Assembly (NCBI RefSeq): GCF_001945365.1
Contig: NZ_MSTQ01000003.1
Span: 418,447-482,446 of the forward strand
DNA length: 64,000 nt
Direction of reading: 5' to 3'
Source of the DNA: Pseudomonas reinekei
GTDB lineage: Bacteria; Pseudomonadota; Gammaproteobacteria; Pseudomonadales; Pseudomonadaceae
Shown: in pieces, positions 28,438 to 40,135 of the stretch
How positions within the stretch are numbered: the stretch's first letter is position 1
How the letters are laid out: each line of letters starts with the position of its first letter
Translations under genes and position numbers: made by a program
Notes under the pieces: model-generated
Database searches by the model: none
What the model saw: the letters and a program-made list of their open reading frames with translations, nothing else
What the model was told of the DNA's origin: nothing

Positions 28438-29261
28438 GGCAGGCGTCCCAGACTGATGCGTTGATGACCGCCCAGGTCGGTGCGGCTGTGGACTTCTTCA
28501 AAGCCGCGGGTCAGCAGCAGATCGCGCACCGCCTCGGCCTGATCGTAACCGTGTTCGAGCATCAGCCAGCCACCGGCTTCCAGATGATCCGGGGCCTGGG
28601 CGACGATCAAGCGCAAATCGTCGAGCCCATCGACGCCTGCGACCAGGGCACTGGACGGTTCGAAACGTACATCGCCTTCCACCAGGTGCGGATCGGCGGC
28701 GGCGATGTAGGGCGGGTTACTGATGATCAACTCAAAACGTTGATCCTCCAGCGCACTGAACCAGTGACTGCTGAGTACCGTGGCGTTGTTCAGGTGCAGG
28801 CGCTGGCGGTTGCGCTCAGCGAGGGCAACGGCTTCCAGCACGCGGTCCACGGCAGTGACTTTCCACGCCGGACGTTCGCTGGCCAAGGCCAGTGCGATGG
28901 CACCACTGCCGGTGCCCAGGTCCAGTACTTTTGCCGGTGTGGCGGGCAGCAGTTCAAGTGCGGCTTCCACCAGCAACTCGGTATCCGGACGCGGGATCAA
29001 CGTGTGCGGAGCGACTTCCAGATCAAGCTTCCAGAAACCTTGCTGCCCCAGAATGTAGGCCACCGGCTCACCGCCCCGACGGCGCTGCAGATACTCGGCG
29101 AAGGTCAGTGCCGCTTCGCTCGGCACGATACGTTCCGGCCAGGTGTGCAAAAAACTGCGGGACTTGCCCAACGCCGCCGCCAGCAACAATTCGGCATCCA
29201 GACGCGCCGTTGGCGAGTCGGGCAAATCGGCGGCGCGCAACAAGCTGGCAATGATCGTCAT
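28431..29261 (-). CDS. prmC: Release factor glutamine methyltransferase
   Basis: A 276-residue SAM methyltransferase that N5-methylates the Gln of the GGQ motif in RF1 and RF2. The SAM motif VLDLGTGSGAIALALA and the catalytic NPPY (IISNPPYIAAADPHL) are present. The gene abuts its substrate's gene, prfA, with no gap, the near-universal arrangement. Confidence 0.96.
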   Translation of the reverse strand: MTIIASLLRAADLPDSPTARLDAELLLAAALGKSRSFLHTWPERIVPSEAALTFAEYLQRRRGGEPVAYILGQQGFWKLDLEVAPHTLIPRPDTELLVEAALELLPATPAKVLDLGTGSGAIALALASERPAWKVTAVDRVLEAVALAERNRQRLHLNNATVLSSHWFSALEDQRFELIISNPPYIAAADPHLVEGDVRFEPSSALVAGVDGLDDLRLIVAQAPDHLEAGGWLMLEHGYDQAEAVRDLLLTRGFEEVHSRTDLGGHQRISLGRLPC

Positions 29262-30344
29262 TTACTCACCTATCGCCGCGAGTTGATCAGCCTGGTACTC
29301 GGCCAGCAACGGCTCGATCACCGCATCGACGCCACCGGCGAGGATTTCGTCGAGGGAATACAGCGTCAGGTTGACCCGATGGTCGGTGACCCGGCCCTGG
29401 GCAAAATTGTAGGTGCGGATACGTTCGGAGCGATCACCGGAACCGACCAGCAACTTGCGCTCGCTGGCGATGGCATTCGCGGCGGCGCTGGTCTGCTGGT
29501 CGTTGAGTTTGGCCGACAACCAGGACATCGCACGGGCACGGTTTTTGTGCTGCGAACGTTCTTCCTGGCACTCCACGACGATGCCGGACGGCAAGTGGGT
29601 GATGCGAATCGCCGAATCGGTCTTGTTGACGTGCTGACCACCGGCACCGGAGGAACGGTACGTGTCGATCCGCAAATCCGCCGGATTGATCTCGATCGCT
29701 TCCTGCTCGTCCGGCTCGGGCAACACCGCCACGGTACAGGCCGAGGTGTGGATGCGGCCCTGGGACTCGGTCGCCGGAACCCGCTGCACGCGGTGCGCGC
29801 CGGATTCGAACTTCAGCTTGCCGTAGACATTGTCACCTTCAACCCGGGCGATTACTTCTTTATAGCCGCCGTGTTCACCCTCGTTTTCCGAGAGGATCTC
29901 CACCCGCCAGCCGCGACGCTCGGCATAACGCGAATACATGCGGAACAGGTCGCCGGAGAAAATCGCCGCCTCGTCGCCGCCGGTGCCGGCACGGATTTCG
30001 AGAAACACGTTGCGCCCGTCGTTCGGGTCCCTGGGCAACAGCATGCGTTGCAGGCTGGCTTCCAGTTCGACCAGACGCTCCTTGGCTTCGCGGACTTCTT
30101 CCACGGCCATTTCACGCATGTCCGGGTCGCTGTCCTTGAGCAGTGCCTGGGCACCTTCTAGGTCGCCTTGCACTTTGAGCAACTGTTTATAGGTTTCGAC
30201 GATCGGCTCGACTTCCGCGTATTCCTTGGAATAGGTGCGGAATTTGTTCTGATCGGAAATGACCTCGCCGTCGCCAAGCAGGGCGGTCAATTCCTCGAAA
30301 CGGTCCTGGAGGATGTCCAGCTTATTGAGCAGTGACGCTTTCAT
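29262..30344 (-). CDS. prfA: Peptide chain release factor 1
   Basis: A 360-residue class I release factor reading UAA and UAG. The GGQ motif, target of PrmC, is in [17 protein letters not shown] at about residue 235, and the PxT stop-codon anticodon-like loop is in [14 protein letters not shown] near 185. Its start overlaps the hemA stop by four bases, so synthesis is coupled to hemA. Confidence 0.97.
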   Translation of the reverse strand: MKASLLNKLDILQDRFEELTALLGDGEVISDQNKFRTYSKEYAEVEPIVETYKQLLKVQGDLEGAQALLKDSDPDMREMAVEEVREAKERLVELEASLQRMLLPRDPNDGRNVFLEIRAGTGGDEAAIFSGDLFRMYSRYAERRGWRVEILSENEGEHGGYKEVIARVEGDNVYGKLKFESGAHRVQRVPATESQGRIHTSACTVAVLPEPDEQEAIEINPADLRIDTYRSSGAGGQHVNKTDSAIRITHLPSGIVVECQEERSQHKNRARAMSWLSAKLNDQQTSAAANAIASERKLLVGSGDRSERIRTYNFAQGRVTDHRVNLTLYSLDEILAGGVDAVIEPLLAEYQADQLAAIGE

Positions 30345-31630
30345 TGCGGTTTCTTATCCGAAAAGCTTTCCGATGAGCCCTCATTGAGGGCAAAGAGTTC
30401 CTGGGCCATCGCCAGCGCATCGAGGCGACCTTCGGCAGAGAGCTTTTTCAACTGCACGCTGGGTGCGTGCAAGAGTTTGTTGGTCAGGCCCCGTGCCAGT
30501 TGCACCAGCACTTCTTCGGCGCTGCCACCGTTGGCCAGCAAACGCTGGGCTTTTTGCAATTCTTCATCGCGCAGGCGTTCGCTCTGTTGACGATAGGCCT
30601 TTAGCACGTCGACCGCCGCCAATTCGCGCAGGCGGACCATGAAATCTTCGGCGCCGACCGAGACCATCTCTTCCGCGGCCTGGGCTGCACCCTGACGGCT
30701 CTTGAGGTTCTCGGCGACGACTTCGTGGAGATCGTCGACACTATAGAGATACACGTCGTCCAACTCGCCGACTTCTGGCTCGATATCCCGCGGAACGGCG
30801 ATGTCCACCATGAAAATCGGCTTGTGCTTACGCAGCTTCAGGGCGCTTTCCACGGCGCCCTTGCCGAGAATCGGCAACTGGCTGGCAGTGGAACTGATGA
30901 CGATGTCGCTGCGCACCAGTTCTGCCGGGATGTCCGACAGCAGCACCGCGTGAGCGCCGAACTGCTCGGCCAGAATGCTCGCACGCTCGAGGGTGCGGTT
31001 GGCGACCACGATGCGCTTGACCCCCAGGTCATGCAGATGGCGGGCGACCAGGGTGATGGTTTCGCCAGCGCCGATCAACAGGGCCTGGCTGCGTTGCAAG
31101 TCGCTGAAAATCTGTTTCGCCAGGCTGACCGCGGCAAACGCCACGGACACCGGGTTCTCACCGATGGCGGTGTCGGTGCGCACTTGCTTGGCCGCATTGA
31201 ACGTGGCCTGGAACAAGCGCCCGAGCAGCGGCCCGATGGTGCCGGCCTCGCGCGCCACGGCATAGGCCGATTTCATCTGCCCGAGAATCTGTGGCTCGCC
31301 CAACACCAGCGAGTCGAGCCCGGACGCCACGCGCATCATGTGACGAACTGCCGCATCATCTTCGTGCACATAACTGCTCGCACGCAGCTCATCGAGGCTC
31401 AAATGATGGTAATCGGCCAACCAGCGCAGCACGATATCCGCCGACAGGTGATCCTGTTCTATATAGAGTTCACTGCGATTGCAGGTGGAGAGGATCGCAG
31501 CTTCGCGGCTGTCGGTGAGTCGGCAGAGCTGCTGCAAGGCCTCAACCAGCTGCTCAGGGGTAAAGGCCACGCGCTCGCGGACGTCTACTGAAGCAGTCTT
31601 GTGGTTAATACCGAGTGCAAGGAAGGCCAT
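30341..31630 (-). CDS. hemA: Glutamyl-tRNA reductase
   Basis: A 429-residue enzyme that reduces Glu-tRNA to glutamate-1-semialdehyde, the first committed step of C5-pathway tetrapyrrole synthesis. The nucleophilic Cys is in [13 protein letters not shown] at about residue 50, and the NADPH domain has [16 protein letters not shown]. It is the first gene of the five-gene minus-strand operon. The divergent lolB-ispE transcription unit begins about 210 bp away. Confidence 0.96.
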   Translation of the reverse strand: MAFLALGINHKTASVDVRERVAFTPEQLVEALQQLCRLTDSREAAILSTCNRSELYIEQDHLSADIVLRWLADYHHLSLDELRASSYVHEDDAAVRHMMRVASGLDSLVLGEPQILGQMKSAYAVAREAGTIGPLLGRLFQATFNAAKQVRTDTAIGENPVSVAFAAVSLAKQIFSDLQRSQALLIGAGETITLVARHLHDLGVKRIVVANRTLERASILAEQFGAHAVLLSDIPAELVRSDIVISSTASQLPILGKGAVESALKLRKHKPIFMVDIAVPRDIEPEVGELDDVYLYSVDDLHEVVAENLKSRQGAAQAAEEMVSVGAEDFMVRLRELAAVDVLKAYRQQSERLRDEELQKAQRLLANGGSAEEVLVQLARGLTNKLLHAPSVQLKKLSAEGRLDALAMAQELFALNEGSSESFSDKKPQ

Positions 31631-31843
31631 TCAAAGTCGCTGATGGTGACGTGAAGCCGGTAATTGTCCTACTTCGACAGATCGAGAACAACTACTCGAT
31701 ATCTATCGCCGCCTCAGGAAGCACCGAAAATTGCGAGCGCTTCTCGTTTACCCGGCGCGCGGGTAAATTGCCGGGCCGGTTATGTTTGGCCCAAGGCTTG
31801 TGTCATGATGATCCGACCGCAGGTTAGTCGTCCTTCTTCCTAT

Positions 31844-33568
31844 ATGAATAGATCTTCCGCGTTGCTCCTCGCTTTTGTCTTCCTCAGCGGCTGCCAGGCC
31901 TTGGCCCCCGTGTCGCCGGACAGCACGTCTGCGGTCGAAGAAAGCACTCCGGCACCTGAAAAGCCCAAGGTTTACAGCTCATTCAGCGAAGACACGGTCT
32001 TTAGCCTGCTGAGTGCCGAACTGGCCGGCCAGCGCAATCGCTTCGATATTGCGCTGGACAACTATGTGACCCAGGCCATCAACACCCAGGATCCGGGTAT
32101 TTCCGAACGGGCCTTTCGCATCGCCGAATACCTGGGCGCCGATCAGGCCGCCCTGGATACCGCGCTGATCTGGGCGAAAAACGCCCCGGACGACCTTGAA
32201 GCGCAACGCGCCGCGGCCGTACAACTGGCCCGCGCCGGGCGCTATGACGACTCCATGGTCTATATGGAGAAAGTCCTGCAGGGTAAGGGCGACACTCATT
32301 TCGATTTCCTCGCGCTGTCTGCGGCCGATACCGACCAGGACACCCGCAACGGTCTGATGCAGAGTTTCGACCGTTTGCTGCAACGTCACCCGAACAACGG
32401 CCAGCTGATTTTCGGCAAGGCCCTGCTGATGCAACAGGACGGCGACGCCAAAGGCGCGCTGGCCCTGCTGGAAGACAATCCGCCAGACGAGGGTGAAATT
32501 GCCCCGATTCTGCTGCGCGCGCGCCTGCTGCAAAGCCTCGACCGCGGCGATGAAGCATTGCCAATGCTGAAAAAAAGCATCAAGAAGTACCCGGACGACA
32601 AGCGCCTGCGCCTGACGTATGCGCGCATGCTGGTTGAACAGGACCGCATGGACGACGCCAAGGCCGAGTTCTCGAGCCTGGTCCAGCAATATCCGGATGA
32701 CGATGAACTGCGTTACTCGCTGGCTCTGGTTTGTCTCGAAGCCAAGGCCTGGGACGAAGCGAAAGGCTACCTGGAAGATTTGATCGCACGGGACAGCCAC
32801 GTCGATTCGGCGCATTTGAACCTGGGCCGCATCGCCGAAGAACGCAATGACCCGCAAGGCGCGCTGATCGAATACGGCAAGGTTGGGCCGGGCAACGACT
32901 ACCTGCCGGCACAGTTGCGCCAGACCGACATCCTGATCAACAACGGCAAGACCGCCGAAGCCCAGCGCAAGCTCGCCGCTGAACGCGACGAGCAACCGGA
33001 CTACGCGATCCAGCTGTACCTGATCGAAGCCGAAACCCTGTCCGCCAACAACCAGCCCGACAAGGCCTGGGCCGTGCTGCAACAAGCGCTGCAAAAATAC
33101 CCGGACGACCTCAACCTGCTTTACACCCGGGCCATGCAGGCGGAAAAACGCAATGACCTGGCGCAGATGGAAAAAGACCTGCGCCTGATCATCAAGCGCG
33201 ACCCGGACAACGCCATGGCGTTGAACGCACTCGGTTATACCCTGTCCGATCGCACGACACGCTACGTCGAGGCCAAGGCCTTGATCGAACAGGCGCACCA
33301 GATCAACCCGGAAGATCCTGCGGTACTCGACAGCCTAGGCTGGGTGAATTACCGCATGGGCAATCTCGACGAAGCCGAACGTTTGCTGCGTCGGGCCCTG
33401 GAACGGTTTCCGGACCAGGAAGTCGCCGCGCACCTGGGCGAAGTCCTGTGGGCCAATGGCAAGCAACGCGAAGCCAGGCAGATCTGGAGCAAATTCCTCA
33501 AGGAACAACCCGACAGCCCTATCCTGCGCAGCACCATCAAGCGCCTGACCGGATCAGAGACTCTTTAA
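31844..33568 (+). CDS. TPR-repeat lipoprotein
   Basis: A 574-residue tetratricopeptide-repeat protein with a lipobox (LAFVFLSGC) after a short signal peptide. Repeats of about 34 residues fill the protein from about residue 60 to the end; the C-terminal ones read [11 protein letters not shown]... and [14 protein letters not shown]. Similar proteins (PAO1 PA4667 by position) are thought to scaffold outer-membrane assembly, but the partner is unknown. Start ATG 31844 places the signal peptide at the N-terminus; ATG 31808 is an alternative. It lies 4 bp ahead of lolB. Confidence 0.85.
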   Translation: MNRSSALLLAFVFLSGCQALAPVSPDSTSAVEESTPAPEKPKVYSSFSEDTVFSLLSAELAGQRNRFDIALDNYVTQAINTQDPGISERAFRIAEYLGADQAALDTALIWAKNAPDDLEAQRAAAVQLARAGRYDDSMVYMEKVLQGKGDTHFDFLALSAADTDQDTRNGLMQSFDRLLQRHPNNGQLIFGKALLMQQDGDAKGALALLEDNPPDEGEIAPILLRARLLQSLDRGDEALPMLKKSIKKYPDDKRLRLTYARMLVEQDRMDDAKAEFSSLVQQYPDDDELRYSLALVCLEAKAWDEAKGYLEDLIARDSHVDSAHLNLGRIAEERNDPQGALIEYGKVGPGNDYLPAQLRQTDILINNGKTAEAQRKLAAERDEQPDYAIQLYLIEAETLSANNQPDKAWAVLQQALQKYPDDLNLLYTRAMQAEKRNDLAQMEKDLRLIIKRDPDNAMALNALGYTLSDRTTRYVEAKALIEQAHQINPEDPAVLDSLGWVNYRMGNLDEAERLLRRALERFPDQEVAAHLGEVLWANGKQREARQIWSKFLKEQPDSPILRSTIKRLTGSETL

Positions 33569-33572
33569 GATT

Positions 33573-34190
33573 ATGTTTTTGCGCCACATCATTGTTTTCA
33601 GCTTCATCGCCCTGCTCGCCGGTTGCGCGGGTTTCGGCGCCCGCGAATCGGTTGAGGGTCACGGCAACCCCGCGCAATGGCGCGAGCACAAGCAGCAGTT
33701 GACCGCCCTCGACGGTTGGCAGATCGACGGCAAAATCGGCATTCGCGCACCAAAGGACTCGGGTAGCGGCACGCTGTTCTGGTTGCAGCGCCAGGACTAC
33801 TACGACATCCGCCTTTCCGGCCCACTGGGTCGCGGCGCGGCTCGCCTGACCGGACGCCCGGGCAAGGTATCCCTGGAAGTCGCCAATCAGGGACGCTACG
33901 AAGCCCCCTCTCCGGATGCATTGCTTGAAGAGCAACTGGGCTGGAAATTGCCGGTCGCCAACCTCGCATGGTGGGTCCGCGGACTTCCGGCTCCGGACAC
34001 AAAAAGCCGACTGACGCTGGATGGCGACAGCCGCCTGGCCAATCTCGAACAGGACGGCTGGCAGGTGGAGTACACCGCCTATACCGAACAAAACGGATAC
34101 TGGCTGCCCGAGCGAATCAAGCTCCACGGCACCGACCTGGATGTCACGCTGGTGATCAAGGCCTGGCAACCTCGCAAGCTGGGGCAATGA
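33573..34190 (+). CDS. lolB: Outer-membrane lipoprotein receptor LolB
   Basis: A 205-residue lipoprotein (lipobox LLAGC) that takes lipoproteins from LolA and inserts them into the outer membrane. Family features include [10 protein letters not shown] near residue 50, a hydrophobic loop and the WVRGLPAP segment. It is co-transcribed with the TPR lipoprotein upstream and ispE one base downstream. Confidence 0.94.
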   Translation: MFLRHIIVFSFIALLAGCAGFGARESVEGHGNPAQWREHKQQLTALDGWQIDGKIGIRAPKDSGSGTLFWLQRQDYYDIRLSGPLGRGAARLTGRPGKVSLEVANQGRYEAPSPDALLEEQLGWKLPVANLAWWVRGLPAPDTKSRLTLDGDSRLANLEQDGWQVEYTAYTEQNGYWLPERIKLHGTDLDVTLVIKAWQPRKLGQ

Positions 34191-34191
34191 C

Positions 34192-35043
34192 ATGCCGGCC
34201 AATCGCCTGACTTTGCCCTCGCCTGCCAAACTCAATTTGATGCTGCACATTCTGGGTCGCCGTGAAGACGGTTATCACGAATTGCAGACGATGTTTCAGT
34301 TCCTCGACTATGGCGACGAAATCACCTTCGCCGTCCGCGATGACGGTGTCATTTGCCTGCGCACCGAGTTCGAGGGCGTTCCCCACGACAGTAACCTGAT
34401 CGTCAAGGCCGCGAAAAAACTGCAAGAACAATCCGGCTGCAAGCTGGGCATCGATATCTGGATCGACAAGATTTTGCCCATGGGTGGCGGAATTGGCGGC
34501 GGCAGCTCGAATGCCGCGACCACCCTGCTCGGTCTGAACCATCTCTGGCAACTGGGATGGGATGAAGACCGCCTGGCCGCGCTGGGCCTGACGCTGGGGG
34601 CCGACGTCCCGGTTTTCGTGCGCGGTCACGCGGCTTTCGCCGAGGGCGTCGGGGAGAAACTGACCCCTGTCGACCCGGAAGAACCGTGGTATGTCGTGCT
34701 CGTTCCGCAAGTCTCTGTTAGTACGGCAGAAATTTTTTCCGATCCGTTGTTGACACGTAACACGCCGCCCATTAAAGTGCGCCCCGTTCCCAAGGGAAAC
34801 AGTCGTAATGACTGCTTGCCGGTGGTAACAAGGCGTTATCCAGAGGTACGTAACGCTTTGAATTTGTTAGGTAAATTTACCGAAGCAAAACTCACCGGAA
34901 CTGGAAGTTGTGTGTTTGGGGGCTTCCCAAGCAAAGCTGAAGCTGATAAAGTCTCGGCCCTTCTTACAGAGACCCTTACAGGGTTTGTAGCAAAAGGAAG
35001 CAACGTTTCGATGTTGCATCGCAAGCTGCAAAGTCTGCTCTAA
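34192..35043 (+). CDS. ispE: 4-diphosphocytidyl-2-C-methyl-D-erythritol kinase
   Basis: A 283-residue GHMP kinase of the MEP isoprenoid pathway. [24 protein letters not shown] carries the substrate site and [14 protein letters not shown] the ATP-binding loop. It is in an operon with lolB and is followed by tRNA-Gln and prs, as in most gammaproteobacteria. The last third of the gene (from about 34710) uses AT-richer codons than the rest. Confidence 0.95.
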   Translation: MPANRLTLPSPAKLNLMLHILGRREDGYHELQTMFQFLDYGDEITFAVRDDGVICLRTEFEGVPHDSNLIVKAAKKLQEQSGCKLGIDIWIDKILPMGGGIGGGSSNAATTLLGLNHLWQLGWDEDRLAALGLTLGADVPVFVRGHAAFAEGVGEKLTPVDPEEPWYVVLVPQVSVSTAEIFSDPLLTRNTPPIKVRPVPKGNSRNDCLPVVTRRYPEVRNALNLLGKFTEAKLTGTGSCVFGGFPSKAEADKVSALLTETLTGFVAKGSNVSMLHRKLQSLL

Positions 35044-35079
35044 AGGAACCGAGTACTGGGTACTCGTTGCAACAGATAC

Positions 35080-35154
35080 AGGGGCGTCGCCAAGCGGTAA
35101 GGCAGCAGGTTTTGATCCTGCCATGCGTTGGTTCGAATCCAGCCGCCCCTGCCA
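35080..35154 (+). tRNA. tRNA-Gln (anticodon TTG)
   Basis: A 75-nt cloverleaf: acceptor AGGGGCG/CGCCCCT, anticodon stem GCAGG/CCTGC with loop TTTTGAT giving TTG, T-arm GGTTCGAATCC, encoded CCA end. It lies between ispE and prs, the usual gammaproteobacterial place. A small hairpin GAGTAC-TGG-GTACTC precedes it at 35051-35065. Confidence 0.97.
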
Positions 35155-35199
35155 TTTTCTATACTCATCCAGGTTACCCTCAGCCTCTAGGTACTGCGC

Positions 35200-36141
35200 G
35201 TGTCCAAGATGATGGTCTTTACGGGGAATGCTAACCCCGATCTGGCTCGGCGTGTCGTACGTCAGCTGCATATCCCTCTCGGTGACATCTCTGTCGGTAA
35301 ATTCTCCGACGGCGAAATTACAGCCGAGATCAATGAAAACGTTCGCGGTAAAGACGTTTTCATTATTCAGCCGACTTGCGCTCCGACCAACGACAACCTG
35401 ATGGAACTGGTAGTGATGGCTGATGCCTTCCGCCGTTCCTCGGCTACTCGTATCACTGCTGTTATTCCTTACTTTGGTTATGCCCGTCAGGATCGCCGTC
35501 CGCGTTCCGCACGTGTGGCTATCAGCGCGAAAGTCGTTGCTGACATGCTTACCGTAGTCGGCATCGACCGTGTTCTCACGGTTGATCTGCATGCTGACCA
35601 AATCCAGGGTTTCTTCGATATTCCGGTAGATAACATCTACGGCTCCCCGGTTCTGGTGGACGACATTGAAGATCAGCGCTTCGAAAACCTGATGATCGTG
35701 TCCCCGGACATTGGTGGCGTCGTGCGTGCACGTGCCGTTGCCAAATCCCTGGGCGTGGATCTCGGGATCATCGACAAACGCCGTGAGAAAGCCAATCACT
35801 CTGAAGTGATGCATATCATCGGTGATGTCGAAGGGCGTACCTGTATTCTGGTCGATGACATGGTCGATACCGCCGGCACCCTGTGCCACGCGGCCAAGGC
35901 CTTGAAAGAGCATGGCGCAGCCAAGGTTTTCGCCTACTGCACGCACCCTGTGCTGTCGGGTCGGGCAATCGAAAACATTGAAAATTCCGTGCTGGACGAG
36001 CTGGTGGTGACCAACACCATCCCGCTGTCCGCTGCAGCACAAGCCTGTGCGCGTATCCGTCAACTGGATATCGCACCGGTAGTTGCCGAGGCGGTCCGCC
36101 GCATCAGCAATGAAGAATCGATCAGCGCGATGTTCCGCTAA
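35200..36141 (+). CDS. prs: Ribose-phosphate pyrophosphokinase (PRPP synthase)
   Basis: A 313-residue enzyme that makes PRPP from ribose 5-phosphate and ATP, supplying the hpt, upp and nucleotide pathways. The start is GTG 35200 (V-S-K-M-M-V-F); [13 protein letters not shown] is the conserved N-terminus, and the PRPP loop [14 protein letters not shown] is at about residues 215-228. It is followed by a strong terminator. Confidence 0.97.
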   Translation: MSKMMVFTGNANPDLARRVVRQLHIPLGDISVGKFSDGEITAEINENVRGKDVFIIQPTCAPTNDNLMELVVMADAFRRSSATRITAVIPYFGYARQDRRPRSARVAISAKVVADMLTVVGIDRVLTVDLHADQIQGFFDIPVDNIYGSPVLVDDIEDQRFENLMIVSPDIGGVVRARAVAKSLGVDLGIIDKRREKANHSEVMHIIGDVEGRTCILVDDMVDTAGTLCHAAKALKEHGAAKVFAYCTHPVLSGRAIENIENSVLDELVVTNTIPLSAAAQACARIRQLDIAPVVAEAVRRISNEESISAMFR

Positions 36142-36180
36142 GGGCCCTGCCCTTCTCGAAATGTCTCGTTGACGAAAAGC

Positions 36181-36218
36181 GCCCCGCCCCGGCATTCCTG
36201 TCGGGGCGGGGCTTTTTT
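36181..36218 (+). terminator. Terminator of prs
   Basis: GCCCCGCCCCG and CGGGGCGGGGC arms with a 10-base loop and six T. Confidence 0.92.
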
Positions 36219-36283
36219 GCCCATATCGCCTTTAGCGCTGGTCGCAAACGCTGGGGCGAATGTGGTTATTTTGGAGATACAAC

Positions 36284-36886
36284 ATGAACGATTTTACTCT
36301 GAATGCTGAAGTGCGTTCCGACCTGGGGAAAGGTGCGAGCCGCCGCCTGCGTCGTCTCGCAAGCCTGGTTCCAGCTGTAGTTTACGGTGGCGACAAAGCC
36401 CCTGAATCCATCAGCATGCTGGCCAAAGAAGTTGCCAAACTGCTCGAAAACGAAGCGGCTTACAGCCACATCATCGAGCTGAACGTTGGTGGCACCAAGC
36501 AGAACGTCGTGATCAAAGCCCTGCAGCGTCACCCGGCCAAAGGCCACGTGATGCACGCTGACTTCGTACGCGTAGTAGCTGGCCAGAAACTGACCGCTAT
36601 CGTTCCAGTGCACTTCATCAACGAAGAAGCACCGATCAAGAAAGGCGGCGAAATCTCGCACGTTACTTCGGAAATCGAAGTTTCCTGCCTGCCGAAAGAC
36701 CTGCCTGAATTCATCGAAGTCGACCTGGCTAACGCCGAAATCGGTTCGATCATTCACCTGTCGGACCTCAAAGCCCCTAAAGGCGTTGAGTTCGTAGCTC
36801 TGGCACACGGCGATGACAAGGCTGTTGCCAACGTCCACGCTCCACGTGTTGCTCCAGAAGCTACCGAAGAAGGCGCAGCAGAGTAA
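36284..36886 (+). CDS. rplY: 50S ribosomal protein L25/general stress protein Ctc
   Basis: A 200-residue two-domain L25 (TL5/Ctc type) that binds 5S rRNA. The N-terminal L25 domain begins [24 protein letters not shown]; the C-terminal beta domain reaches about residue 185, with a short acidic tail. ATG 36284 follows GGAG. It lies between prs and pth as in other gammaproteobacteria. Confidence 0.96.
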   Translation: MNDFTLNAEVRSDLGKGASRRLRRLASLVPAVVYGGDKAPESISMLAKEVAKLLENEAAYSHIIELNVGGTKQNVVIKALQRHPAKGHVMHADFVRVVAGQKLTAIVPVHFINEEAPIKKGGEISHVTSEIEVSCLPKDLPEFIEVDLANAEIGSIIHLSDLKAPKGVEFVALAHGDDKAVANVHAPRVAPEATEEGAAE

Positions 36887-37055
36887 TTTCACTCTGTTCG
36901 CCGGAGTGACCGGAAACATCGCGGACTAGAACGTAGCGAGAAAGCGGGCGAGAACGCGGAGTTTACATCATGGTAAATGAGCAATTTTCGTCCACTTTCG
37001 CCGCTCTCCCTGATTGCGGCGATGTTATCCACCACTCCAAGGAAGGGCCCCTATC

Positions 37056-37640
37056 GTGACTGCCATCAAACTGATCGTTGGCCTGGGAAATCCAGGCGCT
37101 GAATACGAACAGACCCGGCATAACGCAGGGGCCCTTTTTGTTGAGCGCATCGCGAACGCACAAGGCGTAACGCTTGTGGCGGACCGCAAATATTTCGGCC
37201 TGACCGGACGCTATTCGCATCAGGGTCAGGATGTTCGTCTGCTGATTCCCACCACGTACATGAACCGCAGCGGCCAGGCCGTCGCGGCCCTTGCCGGTTT
37301 CTTCCGCATCAAGCCTGAAGAAATCCTCGTGGCGCATGACGAACTTGACCTGCCTCCGGGCGTCGCCAAGCTCAAACAGGGCGGCGGCCATGGCGGTCAC
37401 AACGGGTTGCGCGACATCATTGCGCAATTGGGCAATCAGAATACCTTTTACCGTTTGCGGCTTGGCATTGGCCACCCAGGCGTTGCCAGTATGGTTTCAA
37501 ATTTCGTCCTGGGTCGTGCGCCACGCGCCGAACAGGAAAAACTCGATGCCAGCATCGACTTTGCCCTCGGCGTGCTGCCGGATATCCTCGCCGGTGAATG
37601 GAACCGCGCGATGAAAAACCTGCACAGCCAGAAGGCCTGA
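37056..37640 (+). CDS. pth: Peptidyl-tRNA hydrolase
   Basis: A 194-residue enzyme recycling tRNA from drop-off peptidyl-tRNA. The motif [20 protein letters not shown] includes the catalytic His at about residue 21, and [12 protein letters not shown] and [13 protein letters not shown] are the substrate loops. The start is GTG 37056 with GGAAGGG upstream. It is 23 bp ahead of ychF. Confidence 0.96.
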   Translation: MTAIKLIVGLGNPGAEYEQTRHNAGALFVERIANAQGVTLVADRKYFGLTGRYSHQGQDVRLLIPTTYMNRSGQAVAALAGFFRIKPEEILVAHDELDLPPGVAKLKQGGGHGGHNGLRDIIAQLGNQNTFYRLRLGIGHPGVASMVSNFVLGRAPRAEQEKLDASIDFALGVLPDILAGEWNRAMKNLHSQKA

Positions 37641-37663
37641 CTCAACTCCTCGGGGAAAACACC

Positions 37664-38764
37664 ATGGGATTCAATTGCGGCATCGTCGGCCTGCCTAACG
37701 TCGGCAAGTCCACCCTGTTCAACGCCCTGACCAAATCCGGTATCGCGGCCGAGAACTTCCCCTTCTGCACCATCGAGCCCAACAGCGGTATCGTGCCGAT
37801 GCCTGATCCGCGCCTGCAAGCGCTGGCGGAAATCGTCAATCCAAAGCGCATCCTGCCGACCACCATGGAGTTCGTCGACATCGCTGGCCTGGTGGCCGGC
37901 GCGTCGAAAGGCGAAGGCCTGGGCAACAAGTTTTTGGCCAACATTCGTGAAACCGATGCCATCGCCCACGTGGTCCGCTGCTTCGAAGACGAAAACGTGA
38001 TTCACGTCTCCAACAGCGTCGACCCGAAACGCGACATCGAAATCATCGACCTGGAACTGATCTTCGCCGACCTCGACAGCTGCGAGAAGCAACTGCAGAA
38101 AGTCGCGCGTAACGCCAAGGGTGGTGACAAGGACGCCGTGGTCCAGAAAGGCCTGCTGGAGCAACTGATCGCTCACTTCACCGAAGGCAAGCCTGCACGC
38201 AGCCTGATGAAGAACATGAGCACCGACGAGAAAGCGGTGATCAAGGGCTTCCACCTGCTGACCACCAAGCCGGTGATGTACATCGCCAACGTCGCTGAAG
38301 ATGGTTTCGAGAACAACCCGCACCTGGACGTGGTCAAGGCCATCGCCGAAGAAGAAGGCGCCATGGTCGTTCCGGTCTGCAACAAGATCGAAGCGGAAAT
38401 CGCCGAGCTCGACGACGGTGAAGAGAAAGACATGTTCCTCGAAGCCCTGGGCCTCGAAGAGCCTGGCCTGAACCGTGTGATCCGCGCCGGCTACGAAATG
38501 CTGCACCTGCAGACCTACTTCACTGCTGGCGTCGAAGAAGTCCGCGCCTGGACCGTCCGCGTCGGTGCCACCGCACCACAAGCCGCTGGCGTGATCCACA
38601 CCGACTTCGAAAAAGGCTTCATCCGTGCCGAAGTGATCGCCTACAACGACTTCATCCAGTACAAGGGCGAAGCCGGTACCAAGGAAGCCGGGAAGTGGCG
38701 CCTGGAAGGTAAGGACTACATCGTCAAGGACGGCGACGTGATGCACTTCCGCTTCAACGTCTAA
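37664..38764 (+). CDS. ychF: Redox-regulated ATPase YchF
   Basis: A 366-residue Obg-family P-loop protein (Ola1/YchF) that binds ATP rather than GTP. The Walker A is GLPNVGKST near residue 10; the G4 region carries the family-specific NVAEDGF in place of NKxD; a coiled-coil and a TGS-like C-terminal domain follow. In E. coli YchF binds ribosomes and negatively affects oxidative-stress defence. It forms a unit with pth. Confidence 0.95.
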   Translation: MGFNCGIVGLPNVGKSTLFNALTKSGIAAENFPFCTIEPNSGIVPMPDPRLQALAEIVNPKRILPTTMEFVDIAGLVAGASKGEGLGNKFLANIRETDAIAHVVRCFEDENVIHVSNSVDPKRDIEIIDLELIFADLDSCEKQLQKVARNAKGGDKDAVVQKGLLEQLIAHFTEGKPARSLMKNMSTDEKAVIKGFHLLTTKPVMYIANVAEDGFENNPHLDVVKAIAEEEGAMVVPVCNKIEAEIAELDDGEEKDMFLEALGLEEPGLNRVIRAGYEMLHLQTYFTAGVEEVRAWTVRVGATAPQAAGVIHTDFEKGFIRAEVIAYNDFIQYKGEAGTKEAGKWRLEGKDYIVKDGDVMHFRFNV

Positions 38765-38770
38765 GCCAAC

Positions 38771-38813
38771 GCTCAACAAAAAGCCGCGTCTGATACGCGG
38801 CTTTTTGTTGAGC
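38771..38813 (+). terminator. Terminator of ychF
   Basis: A perfect 18-bp inverted repeat (GCTCAACAAAAAGCCGCG and its complement) with a seven-base loop. Confidence 0.92.
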
Positions 38814-38822
38814 GCGATATTC

Positions 38823-38914
38823 CTGTAGGAGCCGGCTTGCTGGCGATCCAGACGACGCGGTGCATCAGGTCTACCGCGTTATCGTTCATCGCCAGCAAGC
38901 CGGCTCCTACAGGT
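38823..38914. repeat. REP pair (REPIN)
   Basis: CCTGTAGGAGCCGGCTTGCTGG and its exact reverse complement 60 bp later, between the convergent ychF and transporter genes. Confidence 0.85.
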
Positions 38915-38917
38915 GGG

Positions 38918-40135
38918 TCAGACTTTTTTCGTCCTGGGCAAGAAGATCGCCAGCACACCCAGCAGCGGCAAAAACGAACACAGGAAGTACACGTACTCAA
39001 TCCCGTGAATATCCGCCAAATGCCCCAGCAACGCTGCGCCAATCCCGCCGAAACCGAACATCAACCCGAAGAACACCCCGGCGATCATCCCGACATTGCC
39101 TGGCACCAACTCCTGGGCATACACCACGATGGCCGAGAACGCCGAGGCCAGAATGAAGCCGATAACCACGCTGAGAACAGTGGTCCAGAACAGGTCGACA
39201 TGCGGTAACAGCAGCGTGAACGGCGCCACGCCGAGGATCGAGAACCAGATCACGGCCTTGCGCCCGATCTTGTCGCCAATCGGCCCACCAAAGAAGGTCC
39301 CCGCCGCCACCGCCCCGAGAAACAGGAACAGATGCAGTTGCGAACTGGCCACGGACAGGTCGAACTTCTCGATCAGGTAAAACGTGAAGTAACTGGTGAG
39401 GCTGGACATGTAGAAGTACTTGGAGAACACCAGCAACCCAAGCACCACCAGCGCACTGGTCACTCGCCCCTTGGACAGCCCGTGAGTCGCGGCCTGGCCC
39501 TGCTTGAGCTTGAACAGGTTCAAGTGATTGGCGTACCAGCGACTGATCCGGTACAGCACGAACAACGCAAACACCGCGAACAGGCCGAACCAGGCTACGT
39601 TGCCTTGCCCATAAGGAATGATGATCGCCGCCGCCAGCAACGGCCCGAACGCCGACCCCGCATTACCGCCCACCTGAAAGGTCGATTGCGCCAGCCCGAA
39701 GCGCCCGCCCGAGGCCAGTCGCGCCACGCGAGAAGCTTCAGGGTGGAAGGTCGAGGAGCCAATGCCGATCAGCCCCGCCGCCAACAGGATCATTGCGAAG
39801 CTGCTGACCACCGACATCATCACAATCCCGACAAGCGTGCAGACAGTCCCCGCCGGCAACAGCCAGGGTTTGGGATGGCGGTCGGTGTGATAGCCGACCC
39901 ACGGCTGCAACAGCGACGCCGTCAGCTGAAACGTCAGGGTGATCAAGCCGACCTGCGTAAACGTCAGGCCATAGTTGGCCTTGAGCATCGGGTAAATCGA
40001 CGGAAGTACCGACTGAATCAGGTCGTTGATCAAATGCGCCAGGGCCACCGCGCCGATGATGCGCATGACCAGCGGGCTGCTTTGCGACGAAGCGGATGCC
40101 GGCACGGAACCGGTCTGGGCATTGCTGATTGCCAT
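38918..40135 (-). CDS. Fosmidomycin-resistance-type MFS transporter
   Basis: A 405-residue major facilitator protein with 12 hydrophobic segments. It matches the Fsr subfamily: HLINDLIQSVLPSIYPMLK early, QPWVGYHTDRHPKPWLL at loop 2-3, GIGSSTFHPEASRVARLASG (motif rich in small residues) and GLAQSTFQVGGNAGSAFGP. Fsr proteins export fosmidomycin, an inhibitor of the MEP pathway that ispE above belongs to, but native substrates are unknown. Start ATG 40135; the longer frame is unlikely. Confidence 0.86.
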   Translation of the reverse strand: MAISNAQTGSVPASASSQSSPLVMRIIGAVALAHLINDLIQSVLPSIYPMLKANYGLTFTQVGLITLTFQLTASLLQPWVGYHTDRHPKPWLLPAGTVCTLVGIVMMSVVSSFAMILLAAGLIGIGSSTFHPEASRVARLASGGRFGLAQSTFQVGGNAGSAFGPLLAAAIIIPYGQGNVAWFGLFAVFALFVLYRISRWYANHLNLFKLKQGQAATHGLSKGRVTSALVVLGLLVFSKYFYMSSLTSYFTFYLIEKFDLSVASSQLHLFLFLGAVAAGTFFGGPIGDKIGRKAVIWFSILGVAPFTLLLPHVDLFWTTVLSVVIGFILASAFSAIVVYAQELVPGNVGMIAGVFFGLMFGFGGIGAALLGHLADIHGIEYVYFLCSFLPLLGVLAIFLPRTKKV

